Shown: positions 16,704 through 24,629, counted from the stretch's first letter. The stretch: DNA of 26,416 bases from NBML01 sp029939535 (GCA_029939535.1 JAOZST010000037.1:1-26416); one strand, 5' to 3'. Notes: generated from the sequence alone by a model not told the origin. Translations and numbers: made by a program.

Positions 16704-17876
16704 TTACCTTTCCACCAACTTCATTTTTTTGTTGTACCAGTTCATGAAAGCAGAGGTTGATAAGCTAAAGATAAGATAAACAATCATAATCAGCATAACA
16801 CCTTCTATAGCTTGCCCTGTCTGATTGATGGCCGTTCCGGCAACCGAAACGAAATCCGGATACCCAATGGCGACAGCCAGAGAGCTGTTTTTTGTTAAAT
16901 TGAGCATCTGGCTTGTTAAAGGCGGGATAATAACCCTCAGGGCCTGGGGCAAAATAATCAGGTTTAATACCTGACCGGGTTTTAAACCAATGGCCATGGC
17001 AGCTTCTGTTTGACCCTTGGCAACAGATTGAATGCCTGCCCGGACAACTTCGGCAACAAAGGCTGCCGTATATAAGACAAGACCCAGTAAAAGAGCTGCA
17101 AATTCAGGACTGACAACCATTCCCCCTTTAAAGTTAAACCCTTTAAGTTCAGGTACATTCATTTCTGTAGGGGCACCGGCAATGAGCCAGCACACCAAGG
17201 GAAATCCAATTAAAAGAAGAAAGGATACCTTAAAAATAGGAAAAATTTTTCCTGTGGCATCCTGGCGTTTTTTTGCCCATTTTTTGATAAAAAAAATCAA
17301 GATAGCAGCAAGAACAAATGCAGCTGCCATATATTTATAGGCAGGATGGGCCGCAGGAATACCGAGAATCAATCCCCGATTGCATAAAAACAGACCATCA
17401 AATGGATTTACAGCTTGTTTGGGCGATGGCAGCATTTCGTAGAAAAAGGCATACCAGAAAAAAAGCTGTAAAAGAACCGGGATATCCTGGAAAAGCTCAA
17501 TATACCCTGCAGCACATTTATTGATCAGCCAGTTTTTCGATAACCTGGCAATGCCGACCAAGGTACCTAAAATAACGGTCAAAAAGATGCCTATAAAGGA
17601 TACCAATAATGTATTTAAAAAACCGACATAAAGGGCCCTCATATATCTGTCTGCAGCCGAATATTCCACCAGTGATTCGCCAATTTCAAATGCAGCCTCA
17701 TTATTCAGGAATCCAAACCCTGTGGCAATATTTTGATTTTCCAGGTTGGTCATGGTGTTGGACACCAGGTACCAGGCAACAAAGGCAAATAAAAGAGCCG
17801 CCCCCACCTGGTACACAATGGATCGTTTATCTGGATCATACCAGAAGGAAATCTTTTCTGAATTTGTTGTATTCAT
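16704..17876 (-). CDS. aapQ: General L-amino-acid ABC transporter permease AapQ
   Basis: The 390-residue inner-membrane permease has the long AapQ layout. A first helix lies at about 23-43, with the family phrase NTMTNLENQNIATGFGFL behind it. A block of helices follows and the EAA loop is QTEAAMAIGLKPGQVLNLIILPQAL. The central insertion between helices (about 135-230), rich in lysine, is typical of AapQ. The gene starts 111 bases after aapJ, beyond a strong hairpin. The ribosome site is weak, which fits lower expression than aapJ. Confidence 0.92.
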   Translation of the reverse strand: MNTTNSEKISFWYDPDKRSIVYQVGAALLFAFVAWYLVSNTMTNLENQNIATGFGFLNNEAAFEIGESLVEYSAADRYMRALYVGFLNTLLVSFIGIFLTVILGTLVGIARLSKNWLINKCAAGYIELFQDIPVLLQLFFWYAFFYEMLPSPKQAVNPFDGLFLCNRGLILGIPAAHPAYKYMAAAFVLAAILIFFIKKWAKKRQDATGKIFPIFKVSFLLLIGFPLVCWLIAGAPTEMNVPELKGFNFKGGMVVSPEFAALLLGLVLYTAAFVAEVVRAGIQSVAKGQTEAAMAIGLKPGQVLNLIILPQALRVIIPPLTSQMLNLTKNSSLAVAIGYPDFVSVAGTAINQTGQAIEGVMLIMIVYLIFSLSTSAFMNWYNKKMKLVER

Positions 17877-17906
17877 AGCTTTATGCAGTATACTTTCGAT
17901 GATCCT

Positions 17907-17942
17907 TTAAAAAAGTACGTTTAAAAAAGTACGTTTAAAAAA
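17907..17942. repeat. Tandem 14-base repeat in the aapJ-aapQ spacer
   Basis: TTAAAAAAGTACGT occurs twice in perfect tandem (17907-17920 and 17921-17934), and a third partial copy TTAAAAAA runs into the hairpin. On the transcript the repeat gives U-rich tracts right behind the hairpin. Confidence 0.85.
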
Positions 17943-17970
17943 TATGGTGCAATTTGCATTGCACCATATT
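17935..17970 (-). terminator. Hairpin/partial terminator between aapJ and aapQ
   Basis: A perfect 13-base-pair stem (17941-17953 with 17958-17970) with a 4-base loop is followed on the minus strand by U residues. It sits between the aapJ stop and the aapQ start. Such elements usually stop part of transcription or protect the upstream message, raising the binding protein over the permeases. Confidence 0.8.
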
Positions 17971-17987
17971 AAATTCAAAGTTATAAA

Positions 17988-19001
17988 TTATTTGAATGGG
18001 GGAGAATACAGCAGTCCGCCATCTGTCCAGAGAGCATTAAGTCCTCTTTCCAATCCCAGCTGGGTATTCACGCCAACGTTTCTTTCAAAAACCTCACCAT
18101 AGTTACCCACCATCTTAATGATATTGTAGGCAAATTTATCATCAATCCCAAGGGCTTTTCCATTACCTGCAGTTACACCCAGAAAACGTTTGATCACAGG
18201 ATTTTTGCTGTTCAGCATCTCATCAACGTTTTTAGAAGTAATGCCCAGTTCTTCAGCATTAATCATAGCCAGAACAGAATAGTTAACAATATCTTTCCAC
18301 TGGTTATCGCCATGCCTTACAGCAGGAGCCAATGGTTCTTTTGAAATTATTTCAGGAAGGATCATGTAATCTTTTGGGTTTGGTGCTACAGCACGGGTTC
18401 CGGCAAGCTGGGATGCATCAGAAGTCAGGCAGTCACAACGACCGGCAAAAAAAGCTTTGGCAAGCTGATCTGTGTTTTCAATAACAACGGGATTCATTTT
18501 CATGTTGTTTGACCTGAAATAATCGGCAGCATTCATTTCTGTTGTTGTTCCAGGAAGAACGCAGACGGAAGCGCCATCAAGTTCTTTAGCACTTTTCACA
18601 CCCAGGTCCTTGCGGATAAGAAATCCCTGGCCGTCATAGTAGTTAACTGTAGCAAAATCAAGACCAAGCTGGGAATCACGGCTTAAGGTCTGGGTACAAT
18701 TTCTGAAAAGCATGTCGATTTCACCAGACTGCAATGCAGTAAATCTTGTTTTAGCTGTCAAAGGAGTAAATTTTAATTTGTCAGGATTTCCAAAAACAGC
18801 AACTGAAACAGCTCTTGCGCAATCAACATCAAGGCCTTTCCAGACACCATTTTCATCGGCTTTACCAAAACCAAAGACACTGCCGTTCACGCCTGCCTGG
18901 ATAAATCCTTTTGCTTTAACATCTTCCAATGTGCCTGCCATGGCAAATGTAGACACGGCAAGAACGGTAATGCATACGGATAGTACTTTTAATAGCTTCA
19001 T
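17988..19001 (-). CDS. aapJ: General L-amino-acid ABC transporter substrate-binding protein AapJ
   Basis: The 337-residue periplasmic protein has a signal peptide (about 1-22, cleavage after AMA) and the family-3 solute-binding fold. Blocks typical of AapJ are IQAGVNGSVFGFG, WKGLDVDCARAV, RFTALQSGEIDMLFRNCTQT, VNYYDGQGFLIR and the paired-cysteine segment RCDCLTSDAS. It captures a wide range of L-amino acids and delivers them to AapQM. GGGGAG lies close before the ATG at 19001, the best ribosome site of the operon. It is the first gene of aapJQMP. Confidence 0.94.
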   Translation of the reverse strand: MKLLKVLSVCITVLAVSTFAMAGTLEDVKAKGFIQAGVNGSVFGFGKADENGVWKGLDVDCARAVSVAVFGNPDKLKFTPLTAKTRFTALQSGEIDMLFRNCTQTLSRDSQLGLDFATVNYYDGQGFLIRKDLGVKSAKELDGASVCVLPGTTTEMNAADYFRSNNMKMNPVVIENTDQLAKAFFAGRCDCLTSDASQLAGTRAVAPNPKDYMILPEIISKEPLAPAVRHGDNQWKDIVNYSVLAMINAEELGITSKNVDEMLNSKNPVIKRFLGVTAGNGKALGIDDKFAYNIIKMVGNYGEVFERNVGVNTQLGLERGLNALWTDGGLLYSPPFK

Positions 19002-19110
19002 AGAAACTCCCCTTCATCTAATACTGTTAATGATTTTGAACAATTTAATAAAAATTATTCATTCGGTGATTAAAACAGGTGACTAAAAATAAGTAATTAC
19101 AACCTTATGT

Positions 19111-19138
19111 TTATTAACACACCCCCAGTATTTTTCAA
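19111..19138 (-). promoter_or_regulatory. Candidate promoter of the aap operon
   Basis: The minus strand carries TTGAAA (19133-19138), 16 bases with a G5 tract, then TAATAA (19111-19116). A leader of about 100 bases would follow. Both boxes are near consensus but not perfect. Confidence 0.4.
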
Positions 19139-19210
19139 GAATTTTAGTAAAAAAAATGTAAAAATCAAAATTTATTTTGAATCTCTATAAATTGCGGGTA
19201 TGCTGAATAC

Positions 19211-19891
19211 ATGGATATGAATACAAAAATCTGTGTGTATGCAAAAATCTTCCGGGAACCTGTAAACACTATATCCCATATGGCCGGTGCACTGGCATCC
19301 ATTGTCGGACTGACCCTCATGGTTGTGTTTGCCTCCCGGCGGGCAGATGCCTGGCATGTGGTTTCCTTTTCCATCTTTGGAACCAGCCTGGTCCTGATGT
19401 ACACTTCAAGTTTTTTATACCATGGTTTGCGAATATCTGATCAGGCCCTTCTAATTTTTCGCAAAATAGATCATATCATGATTTTTATTGTCATTGCAGG
19501 ATCATATACTCCCCTTTGCCTGGTTCCCCTTAGAGGACCATGGGGTTGGAGCCTTTTTGGGCTGGTCTGGGGTATTGCCTTTGCAGGGATTTTTCTTAAA
19601 ATTTTTTCAATGAATGTTCATAGATGGATTTCCACCCTGATTTACATGATTATGGGCTGGATGTGCGTGTTGGCCATTTATCCTTTGATCAAGACCCTTG
19701 AGCCCGTCTGTCTTTTCTGGCTGGCAATGGGAGGATTTTTTTACAGCAGCGGCGCAGTGGTCTATGGACTTAAAAAGCCAAACCCATTCCCGGGCATAGT
19801 TGGATTCCATGAAATCTGGCATTTGTTTGTAATTCTTGGAAGCGCCTGCCATTTCTGGCTTTCATTCCGATATTTAATGTATATTAATTAA
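19211..19891 (+). CDS. trhA: TrhA family protein (hemolysin III, PAQR superfamily)
   Basis: The 226-residue membrane protein has seven hydrophobic helices and the PAQR/hemolysin III motifs. These are EPVNTISHMAGA near the N-terminus, SSFLYHGL and the DH of RKIDHIMIF in the middle, and GFHEIWHLFVILGSACHF at the end. The conserved Ser/His/Asp/His set suggests a zinc-dependent membrane hydrolase. In E. coli TrhA affects membrane energetics/fluidity; haemolytic activity is not implied. The start is ATG at 19211, with another ATG two codons later; the ribosome site is weak. It is divergent from aapJ. Confidence 0.9.
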   Translation: MDMNTKICVYAKIFREPVNTISHMAGALASIVGLTLMVVFASRRADAWHVVSFSIFGTSLVLMYTSSFLYHGLRISDQALLIFRKIDHIMIFIVIAGSYTPLCLVPLRGPWGWSLFGLVWGIAFAGIFLKIFSMNVHRWISTLIYMIMGWMCVLAIYPLIKTLEPVCLFWLAMGGFFYSSGAVVYGLKKPNPFPGIVGFHEIWHLFVILGSACHFWLSFRYLMYIN

Positions 19892-19996
19892 ATTCCCTTG
19901 TAATTTATTTTTTTCTTTGTAAAAGTCCTTTTTTTTGGGTGGTATTTTGTATCAGCCATGCTTATCTTCATACTTGGAATTAAAGCAGGGAATAAA

Positions 19997-20575
19997 ATGG
20001 AAATATGTAAAATAGAAAAAATAACCAATTGCAAACATTTGAACCTGTTTTCCATCCAATACAGAGACAGGAAGAAAAATAAAAAAAACTGGATGTTTGC
20101 ATCACGGTCAGATCATCACAACCCCTTCAGCCAGACTCCAGGACTGCCCGATGCCGTTGTAGTGGTTCCTTTTCACAAACAGGAAGAAAAATTGGTAATT
20201 ATCAGGGAATTCCGGGTTGCCCTGGGAGGATACCAGTATGGATTCCCAGCAGGCCTGGTGGACAAGGGAGAAAGCATTATTCATGCCGGGAAGAGGGAGC
20301 TTTTTGAAGAAACTGGTCTGGAAGTCACAAAAATCTTAAAACAAAGCCCATGTATATATTCATCATCTGGAATGACAGATGAAAGCATCAGCCTGTTATT
20401 TGTTGAATGCAGGGGAAAACCCAGCAATGAATTCAATGAATTATCCGAGGATATTGAGGTTGTACTGCTTTCCAGAAAAGAAGCATCAATGCTCATGGAA
20501 GAACCAGACCTTAAATTTGATGTAAAATCCTGGATTGTGATAAGTATGTTCGCCAATTACGGCATTATCAGTTAA
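19997..20575 (+). CDS. Nudix hydrolase, ADP-ribose pyrophosphatase-like
   Basis: The 192-residue enzyme has a perfect Nudix box at residues 86-108 (G86, E92, R100-E101, E104-E105, G107). AGLVDKGE precedes the helix, and IIREFRVALGGYQYGFPAG lies upstream, as in ADP-ribose/sugar-nucleotide pyrophosphatases. The expected reaction is ADP-ribose to AMP plus ribose 5-phosphate, needing Mg2+; related substrates are possible. The ATG at 19997 is preferred over an in-frame ATG at 19958 because CAGGGA sits seven bases before it. The M48 gene begins 12 bases after its stop, so the two are probably cotranscribed. Confidence 0.82.
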   Translation: MEICKIEKITNCKHLNLFSIQYRDRKKNKKNWMFASRSDHHNPFSQTPGLPDAVVVVPFHKQEEKLVIIREFRVALGGYQYGFPAGLVDKGESIIHAGKRELFEETGLEVTKILKQSPCIYSSSGMTDESISLLFVECRGKPSNEFNELSEDIEVVLLSRKEASMLMEEPDLKFDVKSWIVISMFANYGIIS

Positions 20576-20587
20576 GGAAATAGTAAC

Positions 20588-22426
20588 GTGTTTTCAAATT
20601 TTTTATACTTTTTGATCGCCCTTGTTATCTACACATCTTCCGAACTTTTTGATAAAATCCAGGCAGCCGGTTTAAACAGCCTTTACTACACCCTGGTATC
20701 AGGACTGCTGTTTGCCTTTGTATGTCATATTTACTTTAAACGGATTTCCAGGAAAAGGACCCACTCCTATTCAGGTATGGACCATGCCATTAATGCTGCT
20801 ATTTCAAGGCTGTCCATATTGGCCCTGATGCTTTTTGCCGTTAATATTTATTTATACAAGCTTAATATTTTCCTTGCAGACATCCCCTTGCTTAAGCCAT
20901 TGTTCAAACTCATTCCCACCCTGGAGGCTGTTTTATTTCTGGGACTTTTCCTTTTGTACCTTGTTATTATCTGGAACGCTGCCTATGGGGTCCAGAAAAA
21001 ATATTTTCCTGGAAACCTGACCAAAAAGAGTTTTGTATTTTCAAACATATCGTTTTCCCTGCCTGCATTGCTGCCCTGGTTCTGCCTGTCCCTGTTTGCA
21101 GATATGATTCAGTTTCTGCCCTTTGAGCCTGTTAAGGAATTTTTTAAAACAACCACAGGAGAAATCAGCTATATTCTTGTATTTCTGACTGCTGTTTCTA
21201 TTTTCGGGCCTGTCCTTATTCGAAAGTTGTGGGGTTGCGCATCCCTGGAACCTGGATATTCAAGAGCCCGCATAGAGGCGATCTGTAAAAAAGCAGGAAT
21301 GCCATATGCAGATATCCTCAAATGGGAACTTTTCGGTGGAAACATGATTACGGCCGGTGTCATGGGGCTTGTGAGCCGGTTCCGATATATTCTTGTAACC
21401 CAGGCCCTGCTTAACTCCTTGAATGATGATGAAATTGATTCGGTGATTCTCCATGAGATAGGCCATGTCCAGAAATTTCACATGGTTTTTTACCTTTTCT
21501 TTTTTATGGGGTTTATTGCCTGCAATTTTGTCTTTTTTGAACCCATGATATACCTGCTTTATATTGCCGCTCCTCTGTACAATGGGCTGGCTTTCCTTGG
21601 AATTGATAAAGGCAGTGCCCATGCCATACTAATCTGCCTGTTTTTGATTGGCTTTTTTGTGATCTATTTCAGATTTGTATTTGGATTTATCATGCGGAAT
21701 TTTGAACGCCAGGCAGATCTCCATGTATTTAATTTCCAAAACAATGTTTTCCCCCTTGTATCAACTTTCCATAAAATTGCATCCCTGAGCCGTCAATCCA
21801 TTGACAAGCCCAACTGGCATCATTTCAGCATTGGCCAGAGGATCCAGTTCCTGGAACAATGCCAGGAACAACCAGAATTAATTGCCCGCCACCATACCAG
21901 GGTAAAAAAAATAATTATTGGTTATTTTATACTGATTTTTGCCTTGTTCTACGCAGGATACAGCATTAGCTATGGTTCAGCAAAGGATGCCTTTGGAGAA
22001 TATATTGCTGGAAAAATTTTATTCCAGCAGCTGGAAGTGGATCCGGAGAATTCAGATCTTTATGTCTTTGTGGGGGACTATTACTACAATGAAAAAAATT
22101 ATGACAAGGCTGTTGATGCCTATGAAAATGTCATTCAAATCGACAAGAGAAACATCCATGCCCTTAATAACCTTGCCTGGCTGTTTGCCACCTGCCCGGA
22201 TGACCGGTTCAAGGACAACCCAAGAGCTCTTGAACTTTCCTTAAAAGCCTTAGCAATAAAAAGGGAGGCATATATCCTGGATACCTATGCCGAGGCATTG
22301 TTTTTGAATAACCAGATTGAACAGGCAGTTGAGGTGGCCAAAGAAGCCCTTGCCATATCAGAAGATAAAAAATCCTATTACCGGGACCAGGTGAAACGAT
22401 TTGAAAAACTGCAACACGCCCTTTAG
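20588..22426 (+). CDS. Membrane M48 metalloprotease with C-terminal TPR repeats
   Basis: The 612-residue inner-membrane protein starts with GTG (AAGGA upstream). Five or more hydrophobic helices lie in the first 210 residues. The M48 (Ste24/HtpX-like) catalytic segment has HEIGH at 289-293 and a third-ligand glutamate in FERQADLH near 371, flanked by membrane helices. After another helix near 435-460, the last 130 residues contain TPR-like repeats: DLYVFVGDYYYNEKNYDKAV, then NIHALNNLAWLFA, then ILDTYAEALFLNNQIEQAVE. M48 enzymes of this type act in membrane-protein quality control or process prenyl-CaaX proteins in eukaryotes. The TPR tail suggests a partner-bound or envelope role. All zinc-binding residues are present, so it is probably active. 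Confidence 0.85.
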   Translation: MFSNFLYFLIALVIYTSSELFDKIQAAGLNSLYYTLVSGLLFAFVCHIYFKRISRKRTHSYSGMDHAINAAISRLSILALMLFAVNIYLYKLNIFLADIPLLKPLFKLIPTLEAVLFLGLFLLYLVIIWNAAYGVQKKYFPGNLTKKSFVFSNISFSLPALLPWFCLSLFADMIQFLPFEPVKEFFKTTTGEISYILVFLTAVSIFGPVLIRKLWGCASLEPGYSRARIEAICKKAGMPYADILKWELFGGNMITAGVMGLVSRFRYILVTQALLNSLNDDEIDSVILHEIGHVQKFHMVFYLFFFMGFIACNFVFFEPMIYLLYIAAPLYNGLAFLGIDKGSAHAILICLFLIGFFVIYFRFVFGFIMRNFERQADLHVFNFQNNVFPLVSTFHKIASLSRQSIDKPNWHHFSIGQRIQFLEQCQEQPELIARHHTRVKKIIIGYFILIFALFYAGYSISYGSAKDAFGEYIAGKILFQQLEVDPENSDLYVFVGDYYYNEKNYDKAVDAYENVIQIDKRNIHALNNLAWLFATCPDDRFKDNPRALELSLKALAIKREAYILDTYAEALFLNNQIEQAVEVAKEALAISEDKKSYYRDQVKRFEKLQHAL

Positions 22427-22441
22427 AATCTACCTTGGCAA

Positions 22442-23143
22442 TTAATAAATCCTAATGGGTAAAAAGGCCATTCCTGCCATGTGAAGGACCTCTTTTATCA
22501 TCCTTCCCTTTCTTGTGGAAACAATAAGGGCCATGGTATCCTGGAGGGAAATTAATTTACCGAAAATTCTTTCAAAGCTTAAATTTTCAACAGGGCCGTT
22601 ACAGGTATTGGTTATTAAAAACAGCTTCCCATCGGATTTATACCTGGTCTTAAGGCGCCAGACAAAAATCTCGATATTCCGGGCACTGTTATATATGCTT
22701 TGCCCGTCCAGAAAATCCAGCATAAAAAGATCACAGTTTTTGCTGTATGATGTATGAACCATAGTATAAAGCCCATACATCATTGCAAATATCCTGTCAC
22801 CTTTAAATTCAGGTTCAAATCCCAGCAAAATGGCATCAACACTCTCTTTATCTCCAAGGGAGTTAAGGGGCTGGACCGGAGGGCATTGAAATATTCTGGC
22901 TATCTGTGAATCAATTGTGGCCCCTGATGTCTTGCCAAGCTCCTGTGAATTCATTTTATACAGTTTGCGGGTCAGGGTTTTCAATAAGGTTGTTACCTGA
23001 TCCATATGAATCTCAGACACCTGGTTAATATCTGTCTTTGCAAGGTCCTCAATCTGAAAATCTGTGGATGAAGTACATCCGTTCAACAGAAATACAAAAA
23101 AAACAGTTGCAATAGAGGTAATGACTTTAATTGGTTTTCCCAA
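22442..23143 (-). CDS. Putative lipoprotein of unknown function
   Basis: The 233-residue protein has a lipoprotein signal: basic start, hydrophobic core IATVFFVFLL and lipobox LLNGC with C23. I recognise no domain in the mature part. It has several aromatic blocks (MMYGLYTMVHTSY, FVWRLKTRYK) and three more cysteines, suggesting a folded envelope protein. The start is TTG at 23143, inside the end of the scaffold gene (17-base overlap). No ATG or GTG lies nearby that keeps the signal peptide, so the TTG is likely real and translation coupled. It ends convergent with the M48 gene, with no terminator visible in the 15-base gap. Confidence 0.75.
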   Translation of the reverse strand: MGKPIKVITSIATVFFVFLLNGCTSSTDFQIEDLAKTDINQVSEIHMDQVTTLLKTLTRKLYKMNSQELGKTSGATIDSQIARIFQCPPVQPLNSLGDKESVDAILLGFEPEFKGDRIFAMMYGLYTMVHTSYSKNCDLFMLDFLDGQSIYNSARNIEIFVWRLKTRYKSDGKLFLITNTCNGPVENLSFERIFGKLISLQDTMALIVSTRKGRMIKEVLHMAGMAFLPIRIY

Positions 23144-23552
23144 ATTTCAATTCTTTGATTCCCAGGTGCATGGTTTTTACAGCAAGCTGAATGCAATGAT
23201 GCTTTTTTTCAGGGATATTTTCCAACATCTTATAGACATCCCCGTCATTGACTTTCAGGGCATCTTCAAGGTTTTTCCCTTTTACCAGGTCTACAGCTGC
23301 CATGGCTGCAGCGATGGCTCCTGCACAACCTGTAATTTCATACCTGACATCATTGATAATTTCGTTTTCATCCATCTTAAGATAGACCCTCATAATATCA
23401 CCGCAGGACCCTATTTTTTCAGAAACCTGATCGGCATTCTCAATCTGACCCATATATTTTTTCTCAAGATAATAATTAATGGCTGGCTCACCATATCCGG
23501 CATGAGTAAGCATTTTACGTTCAGCATCTGTAGATGTAATTTCAGTTATCAC
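23127..23552 (-). CDS. IscU/NifU N-terminal-like iron-sulfur scaffold protein
   Basis: The 141-residue protein resembles the IscU/NifU-N fold. The three cluster cysteines are C50 (in GSCGD), C76 (in ITGCAGAI) and C120 (in KHHCIQLA), and D52 follows the first cysteine as in scaffolds. It lacks the C-terminal NifU domain and the LPPVK motif that binds HscA in true IscU, and has PEKKHH in its place. Divergent scaffolds of this kind are common in anaerobes and may serve special enzymes. The start is GTG at 23552 with AAAGGGGA upstream. No cysteine desulfurase (iscS/nifS) is nearby; its only operon partner is the overlapping lipoprotein. Confidence 0.83.
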   Translation of the reverse strand: MITEITSTDAERKMLTHAGYGEPAINYYLEKKYMGQIENADQVSEKIGSCGDIMRVYLKMDENEIINDVRYEITGCAGAIAAAMAAVDLVKGKNLEDALKVNDGDVYKMLENIPEKKHHCIQLAVKTMHLGIKELKFGKTN

Positions 23553-23705
23553 GGGTATCCCCTTTGTTCTGCCCTAAACTAAAAAAAATTTGGGCAATAA
23601 AATATTCATTTTTTTATGGTTAACTTGCATCCTAAATTAATTAATTTCTTTTTGATGTCAAGTAAAATGGACAATTGATTCAATGAAAGCTGCAAAAATA
23701 TAAAA

Positions 23706-23783
23706 TTATCGTACATGATTTCTCTACTTGAGCATTAATCAGGAGCCTTTTTTAATTCTGTTCAATGCGACCATGTACGATAA
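23706..23783. repeat. 12-base inverted repeat flanking 54 bases
   Basis: TTATCGTACATG (23706-23717) and its exact reverse complement (23772-23783) enclose an A/T-rich 54-base interior. It could be the ends of a tiny mobile-element relic or a long stem. No transposase frame is present. Confidence 0.6.
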
Positions 23784-23871
23784 CACTACGGAAAATCCTG
23801 TAAGACATAAAACACTTTTTTTGAACAAGAACCATATTTTATGGGCTGAACCCGATGAAGATCAGAAATAG
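23773..23871 (+). CDS. Possible 32-residue ORF, doubtful
   Basis: An ATG at 23773 opens a 32-codon frame beginning MYDNTTENPVRHK and ending in an acidic tail. No ribosome site is seen and the start lies inside the inverted repeat. It may be a gene fragment or chance. The remainder of 23553-24064 holds no gene I can support: it is AT-rich with the inverted repeat and tandem repeats listed separately. Confidence 0.15.
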   Translation: MYDNTTENPVRHKTLFLNKNHILWAEPDEDQK

Positions 23872-23930
23872 CACTTGTGATTCTAAATGGTTATGGTATG
23901 CTGCTATAAATAGTCTTTATTGGCGGTCTA

Positions 23931-24010
23931 TTGAAACTAAAAATTTGAAACTAAAAATTATTATTAAATTCATTTGTAAACTATATTTGTAAACTATATT
24001 TGTAAACTAT
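23931..24010. repeat. Two short tandem-repeat arrays upstream of khpA
   Basis: TTGAAACTAAAAAT is present twice in perfect tandem (23931-23958). After a short gap ATTTGTAAACTAT is present three times in perfect tandem (23972-24010). The arrays end about 55 bases before the khpA start, in the likely promoter region. Confidence 0.9.
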
Positions 24011-24064
24011 AGCTGAAACTTAAATTACATTTTCATTGTCATCTTGGCAGAAGGAGATCGCGTC

Positions 24065-24295
24065 ATGAAAGAGTTGATTAAGTATATTGCCCAGGCACTT
24101 GTTGATGATCCGGAAAAAGTAGATGTCCAGGAAATCAAAGCCCAGCAGACCCTTGTTCTGGAATTAAGGGTAGCAAAGGAAGACCTTGGCAAGGTTATTG
24201 GAAAAAAGGGGAGAACAGCCCAGGCCATGCGGACCATTCTATCATGTGCATCGGCGAAAGAGCAGAAACGTGTGATCCTGGAAATTGTTGAATAA
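24065..24295 (+). CDS. khpA: KH-domain RNA-binding protein KhpA
   Basis: The 76-residue cytosolic protein is a single KH domain of the KhpA/YlqC family. The RNA-binding GKKG loop is at 46-49 within GKVIGKKGRTAQAMR, and the family opening is MKELIKYIAQALVDDPE. In Gram-positive bacteria KhpA pairs with KhpB (EloR) and binds many RNAs. The ATG at 24065 is chosen because AAGGAG lies 8 bases upstream; a TTG in frame at 24044 sits before that site. khpA is usually next to rpsP, rimM and trmD. Here it is alone, behind a repeat-rich spacer and before gene remnants. Confidence 0.93.
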   Translation: MKELIKYIAQALVDDPEKVDVQEIKAQQTLVLELRVAKEDLGKVIGKKGRTAQAMRTILSCASAKEQKRVILEIVE

Positions 24296-24311
24296 GATTT
24301 TTTTCAGAATT

Positions 24312-24407
24312 TTATCTTTGGAAACGGGATAAAATAACAAATGACATTCCGAGAATTGTAAAACCGACGATTAATAGAGCAGGCCCAGTTGATAACAAAT
24401 TGAATCG
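24312..24407 (-). pseudogene. C-terminal fragment of an integral membrane protein
   Basis: A 31-codon open stretch on the minus strand reads as one hydrophobic helix (LLSTGPALLIVGFTILG) followed by a short basic end (SRFQR) and a stop. The pattern resembles the last helix of an oligopeptide-type ABC permease, but this is weak. Upstream codons are closed, so it is a remnant at best. Confidence 0.3.
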
Positions 24408-24445
24408 TCAATCAGCCATTTCAAATCCATTCAGAAAGAAATGTC

Positions 24446-24540
24446 ATGCAGGACTTGTTTGATCTCTCGGGGAAAAATGCAATCGTAACCAGTGGCCCCA
24501 ATGGATAGGTCAGGTTATGGCATTTGCTCTTACCACATCC
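24446..24540 (+). pseudogene. N-terminal remnant of a short-chain dehydrogenase (SDR)
   Basis: From ATG 24446 the frame reads MQDLFDLSGKNAIVTSGPNG and then stops. The classical SDR start has LFDLTGKVAIVTGG...GIGQ at this place. If one A is restored near 24505 the reading continues GIGQVMAFALTT, the rest of the cofactor-binding turn and the first helix. So a one-base deletion has broken the frame, and everything after about 24540 is lost. The remnant ends just before the tRNA-Leu terminator. Confidence 0.7.
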
Positions 24541-24573
24541 ATTCAGGATAATTAAGTTTGGCCATTAGGCCAT

Positions 24574-24620
24574 AAAAAAAGGCCTTACAAAGAAAATGTT
24601 AAAATCTCTGTAAAGCCTTT
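24574..24620 (-). terminator. Terminator of the tRNA-Leu gene
   Basis: Minus-strand arms 24609-24620 and 24578-24589 form a 12-pair stem (one G-U) with a 19-base loop, followed by seven U residues (24574-24580, overlapping the arm end). It lies directly after the tRNA 3' end. It is the native terminator, so the chromosome side of the junction is to the left. Confidence 0.8.
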
Positions 24621-24629
24621 ATTCATATA

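Noticed and set aside
23931..24010. CRISPR array
   Set aside because: The repeats are 13-14 bases in direct tandem without spacers.
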